This document shows, piece by piece, positions 60,176 to 64,000 of a stretch of DNA of 64,000 nt. A model generated the notes under the pieces. That model was not told the origin of the DNA. It was given only the letters and a program-made list of their open reading frames with translations, and did not search any database. The stretch lies in NCBI GenBank assembly GCA_932294295.1, contig OW028585.1, positions 21,924,912 to 21,988,911 on the forward strand, in the 5' to 3' direction. Source of the DNA: Alitta virens (Eukaryota; Annelida; Polychaeta; Phyllodocida; Nereididae). The position numbers and the translations under genes were made by a program. How positions within the stretch are numbered: the stretch's first letter is position 1; each line of letters opens with the position of its first letter.

Positions 60176-60257
60176 CGTCGTGGACAGGATTCGAACCTGT
60201 GCGGGAAGATCCCATTTGATTTCGAGTCAAACGCCTTAACCACTCGGCCACCACGAC
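60176..60257 (-). tRNA. tRNA-Ser (anticodon CGA)
   Basis: The 82-nt minus-strand sequence folds as a class II tRNA. Acceptor stem GTCGTGG pairs with CCACGAC, discriminator G. The D arm has GCCGAGTGGTTAAGGC. The anticodon stem TTTGA/TCAAA encloses CTCGAAA, giving CGA, which reads UCG serine codons. A long variable arm (GGGA-TCT-TCCC) and the T arm ACAGG-TTCGAAT-CCTGT complete it. No intron. All stems are perfect, so it looks functional. Confidence 0.97.
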
Positions 60258-61615
60258 ATGCACAAATCTTATTTTAAAACTTCAAAATATTTCAAACCGT
60301 AAAACAGCCTGGTAATTTTTATGCCATAGAAGAAAAAATTGAGCAATTTCCAGCCTAATTTATCATATTTAGGCTTACTCTTTCTGGAAATGTTTGTCTC
60401 AAGCAGCCATTGCATGCCAGGCAGCTGTGTGCTATTTTTAGCTCCTGCAAAAACAAGATCACCTGACTTCCCCATGCCATATGGCATATGCCGTGGCTGA
60501 CACAAGGGGATTCCCAGGCACAACCATTTCAAAAGAAAGCTCAAAACTGACAACAGCCCTGAATATGTTCAACATTAAGAAACTTTGAGCTAATGAGGTA
60601 TTTATTATACAATGTTATCTAATGTACTTTTTATATGTGAGTTTTTTTATTGTTTTTTTTTTTTGTTGCAAATATTTATATATATATATATATATATAAT
60701 GTAATTAGCCTATTGCATAAACAATAGTTCATCTGAGACTTATAGGCCTAATATTTTACATTTTCATAATTCAAAATAGGTAAATGATTTTTTTTAAGGT
60801 GAACCTAGAGCACTATATGCAAAAGGCTTGGCCTATTATTGTGAAACTGTGAAACGGAGCGCTCATTCCATTGGCCTTATAGCCGGGCTGGGGTAGGCAG
60901 TGTTCCAGTGTTCGGGATGAAATTTCACTAAATTTTGGGTGAAATGCTTAGAATTTGGACTTGAATCTTTACACACAGATTGCGGACAAGTATAGCTTGA
61001 TGTCACACTAAGTTTCAAGGTGAGATAATTCGTATTTTTTGCTGTTTTTCGACCGCTTTTATCCATAAGGGCTCTTGATCAGCTGATCTGGCCGGTCCAG
61101 CCAGCCCGGCATGGTCTGGGCAAAATGCCCGAAAAATCCTTCCCTTTTTATTCTCAAGTTTTAGTGCTTGTAAAGCTCATAGTTGGCTAAATATGGTGTG
61201 AAAACAAAGTATTCCTTCTTTAGTTTGTATTGCACTACTTTTTAAAGCAATATGGAAAGTTAACTTGCTACAAATTCATTGAAATTATATTAGGTAGGCC
61301 TATGTATCAGATCTTTGCAATGCATGCAAGTATGACATGACTTTTCATAATTTTATGGAAAATCGTTGAAATTACTGGATGAGCACTCTTCTCGACCTGT
61401 AAATTAAGGCATCTTTGAAGCTTCGAAAGATAGCTCATAGGAATCATGTGGGCTTCATATTTTTGCAAATTTCTGAAATCGTTTTTATCAAACAAATCAT
61501 CCCATATTTAAAAACAATATTTGAAAGTCCTGCCATTGCACTAAAGTTGTCTGTTCTTAAACCACTGTCCAGTCATCAACATACAACCATGTGCAGATCA
61601 AAATCAGGTGCTACA
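60258..61615. other. Non-coding tract after the tRNA
   Basis: No supported gene. Frames on the minus strand at 60269-60553 and 60863-61066 have no motif or splice context. A (TA)n run of about 26 bases lies near 60676-60700. Confidence 0.5.
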
Positions 61616-61617
61616 AT

Positions 61618-61710
61618 AGAGTGAAAACGTGTAGTGAAAACACGTAGGGTGAAAACATGTAGAGTGTAAGTTTACAGGTAGAGTCAAAACATGTAGAGTC
61701 AAAACATGAC
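61618..61710 (+). repeat. Short minisatellite
   Basis: Five or six degenerate copies of a unit like GTGAAAACATGTAGA (variants AGTCAAAACATGTAG), broken by an inserted GTGTAAGTTTACAGG. Confidence 0.8.
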
Positions 61711-63315
61711 CATGATGACGCAGCAAGCCAATTTAATGAAAGCAGAACAAATTGTCACAGTAAGTTTTGCTAGTCAAACTATATTATAATTAACTGATCA
61801 TTTCTTAATGGGATTTTTATATTAAATACACTCTAACAGATTGCATAACAGAATGTGTTCAGGAAAGGCTAGCATGTGGAAAATTTCGGGTAGGCAAGAC
61901 ATTTGGCAGGCTTTTGAATTTGCAAAATACGGAAACCGCAATTTTGAAACAGAAAGCATTATATATATATACGCAATATATTTATGTATATATATATATG
62001 CAGGCAGGTTCCCGGAAAACTGTCTCGTCTCTTGATTACAAAATATCTTATCAAGTCGTTTGATGATTGTGTTATTAAATAGATATCTAAAGCCTAATAA
62101 ATTCTTCGTGTTCAAATATTTCAACCTATTTTTATGATCATATTTTTCCAAGGGTGTTAAAAATGTTGAGGCATATTTAATTCCATATTTTACCAAACTC
62201 CGATCGTTATATAATGAACATTTAATGGCCTATTTCCAAAACAGTTTTTCGTAGGCTAATGTAATGCGATAAGATCTATCTTTTTTACATAAAATATATT
62301 TAAAATCCCAGAAAATTCCTGGTAGGCCAACATTATGCAATTTAGCTGCCTGTTATGTAATGCTATCTCACTACAGATTCTTTTTTTTTATAATAATAAT
62401 ATTTTGGTACTGCAATATGACCAAGTTATCAATCATAAAGAAACGAGTTTTAGATTTTTATGTATATCATTTACAATGACTAAATTGTTCAAGTCTTTTT
62501 GAAAACAATTTCCACGCGAAAATACATATCATTTAGCAGTTAATTAACGCATTTTATTAAATAATTCCCAAATTAGTGGTGGTCGTTTTATATAACAATG
62601 GTTTTATCAATTATTTATCAACCTTTTTTGATCGCCATTCCATTCAAAATACATGGTGTCATGTCCGTGAAATGTGATCATTTCACTTTATAAATTACTT
62701 TCATTAATTTGAACATTATGATGCATAGTTGAACCGTGTTAACAATGTCATGATATAACAATATTTTCATATTCATGAATGTTGTTTTTGCCCAGTTTAG
62801 ATAATCTTATCTGATAATACCATTATAGTACCTTTATTTTGTTTTGTTTCAAAGTCCACCTTTCTTGTTTCAAATTAAAGCAAAAATGTTTGAAGTCTTT
62901 GAATAGCTATTATATTAAAGAATTATTGCTTATTTTAGTAATTAGTTTCAAAATGAAAATTAGCCTATATATTGCAATAGCGAGGTAGTCTTAATAATGG
63001 AATTCTATGCTTTTTTATTTATTTATTTTTATCCAGCATTTCGAATGATATAAAGTATGATATTATGAATTATAATATACTCCAATGTAATGTATTGGAA
63101 TTTTGATTACATATATGGTATAGATATTACATGCGATATTTCTATACGATGTCATGACCAAACATTGACAACATGACATGACAATGTTACAAGTATTACG
63201 TAACTAGTTTACGCCATGACATAACAGAAAATTATATTTTTTGCAAAATCAACACTAATGTACGATAATTCAATGACCTAGAAATATAACATCATTAAAA
63301 AAAAATATAAGAAAT
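61711..63315. other. AT-rich tract, nothing recognised
   Basis: Very AT-rich; no coding stretch, RNA gene or transposon end that I can support. Confidence 0.5.
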
Positions 63316-63317
63316 AT

Positions 63318-63540
63318 ATAATAGAATAGAATAGAATAGTATAGAATAGAAATATAGAATAGAATAGAATAGTATAGAATAGTATAGAATAGTATAGAAA
63401 TATAGAATAGTATAGAATAGAATAGAAATATAGAATAGAATAGCATAGAATAGAAATATTATTTATATATAGAATAGAATAGAAATATAGAATATAATAG
63501 AATAGAATAGCATAGAATAGAAATATAGAATAGAATAGAT
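63318..63540 (+). repeat. AT-rich minisatellite (TAGAA)n-type
   Basis: About 220 bp of tandem TAGAA pentamers with regular variants ATAGT and AATATAGAA, forming a higher-order pattern such as TAGAATAGAATAGTATAGAA. Confidence 0.92.
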
Positions 63541-64000
63541 CAGTTATTTACATTAGCATATAGTGTGGGCTTCTATGGTCACTGTGCAATGTTTTGGCGT
63601 AACTTCTATTTATAGCATGTGTGACATGAATGTATTGATTAATATATTCCATTAATATTATTGTTGCAATTAATGTTTATTTATTTTGTTAATTTCAGAT
63701 CACTGGATTACCATGATGTGAAATGAGTAATTTGAGTTTTTGAAAATTTACTCATTTATTTTAACGAGGAAAACAGAAAATATATTTATATCTCAGCATA
63801 ATTATTATCTAGGTGTATTATGAATAAACCTGGTGATGTTTTAATTTGTAGAAATATTTTATTCCGCAATTACTTTAGTGGTGTGCCGTGAATATAAATA
63901 AACCACATTGGATTGGATGGAATTAAATGCTGACAATTGTTACCAAGTGCATTAAAATTTATGAATATTATTAGAAAATTAATTACGTACTTGAAACGAT
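63541..64000. other. End of window, nothing recognised
   Basis: AT-rich sequence without a supported feature. Confidence 0.5.

Noticed and set aside
60269..60553. 94-codon minus-strand frame beside the tRNA
   Set aside because: No recognisable domain, no splice partners, and composition like other chance frames nearby.
1..64000. CRISPR arrays, operons, bacterial ribosome-binding sites or phage genes
   Set aside because: None present; spliced genes, a eukaryotic tRNA and LINE/SINE remnants show an animal nuclear genome.

Overview
This window is AT-rich genomic DNA from an invertebrate animal. Genes are split by GT-AG introns and separated by long non-coding tracts with many transposon remnants. 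The gene content (motile-cilium proteins, a secreted SUEL-type lectin, a somatomedin-B/Methuselah-like GPCR, a Ly6/uPAR protein) fits a ciliated, probably marine, bilaterian. The palindrome AGGCCT, flanked by T and A, is frequent, but I cannot fix the phylum from sequence alone.

Layout. At 2.9-6.8 kb (+) lies a FEM1-type ankyrin gene in four exons, with one apparent frameshift. At 11.6-17.8 kb (-) lies the armadillo-repeat part of ODAD2/ARMC4. From 17.9 to 26 kb there are LINE remnants, foldback elements, SINE copies and a cluster of CRE palindromes, but no gene I can support. At 26.1-28.9 kb (+) there is a long-exon SMB + Methuselah-like receptor. At 32.8-39.6 kb (-) lies a complete eight-exon GSTZ1 (maleylacetoacetate isomerase) gene. 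One of its introns holds a 1.4-kb Tc1/mariner element inserted into an older SINE. At 41.2-46.2 kb (-) lies a complete eight-exon C7orf57-like gene. At 47.9-53.5 kb (-) lies complete seven-exon COG1. At 53.8-55.2 kb (-) lies a three-exon secreted rhamnose-binding/SUEL-type lectin. At 55.8-57.9 kb (+), head-to-head with the lectin, lies a GPI-anchored Ly6 gene with two duplicated 120-nt exons only 38 bp apart. A tRNA-Ser(CGA) is at 60.2 kb (-). The last 4 kb are AT-rich with minisatellites.

The genes are unrelated housekeeping, ciliary and surface/secreted functions; nothing suggests a joint pathway. The most interesting signals are: the Ly6 exon pair, which looks built for mutually exclusive splicing; the DD37E spacing and unusual termini of the Tc1-like element; a dispersed tRNA-derived SINE family with at least six copies; the repeated TGACGTCA palindromes; and the FEM1 frameshift. 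Exon borders were read by eye from reading frame, splice dinucleotides and phase; no alignment or transcript data were available.
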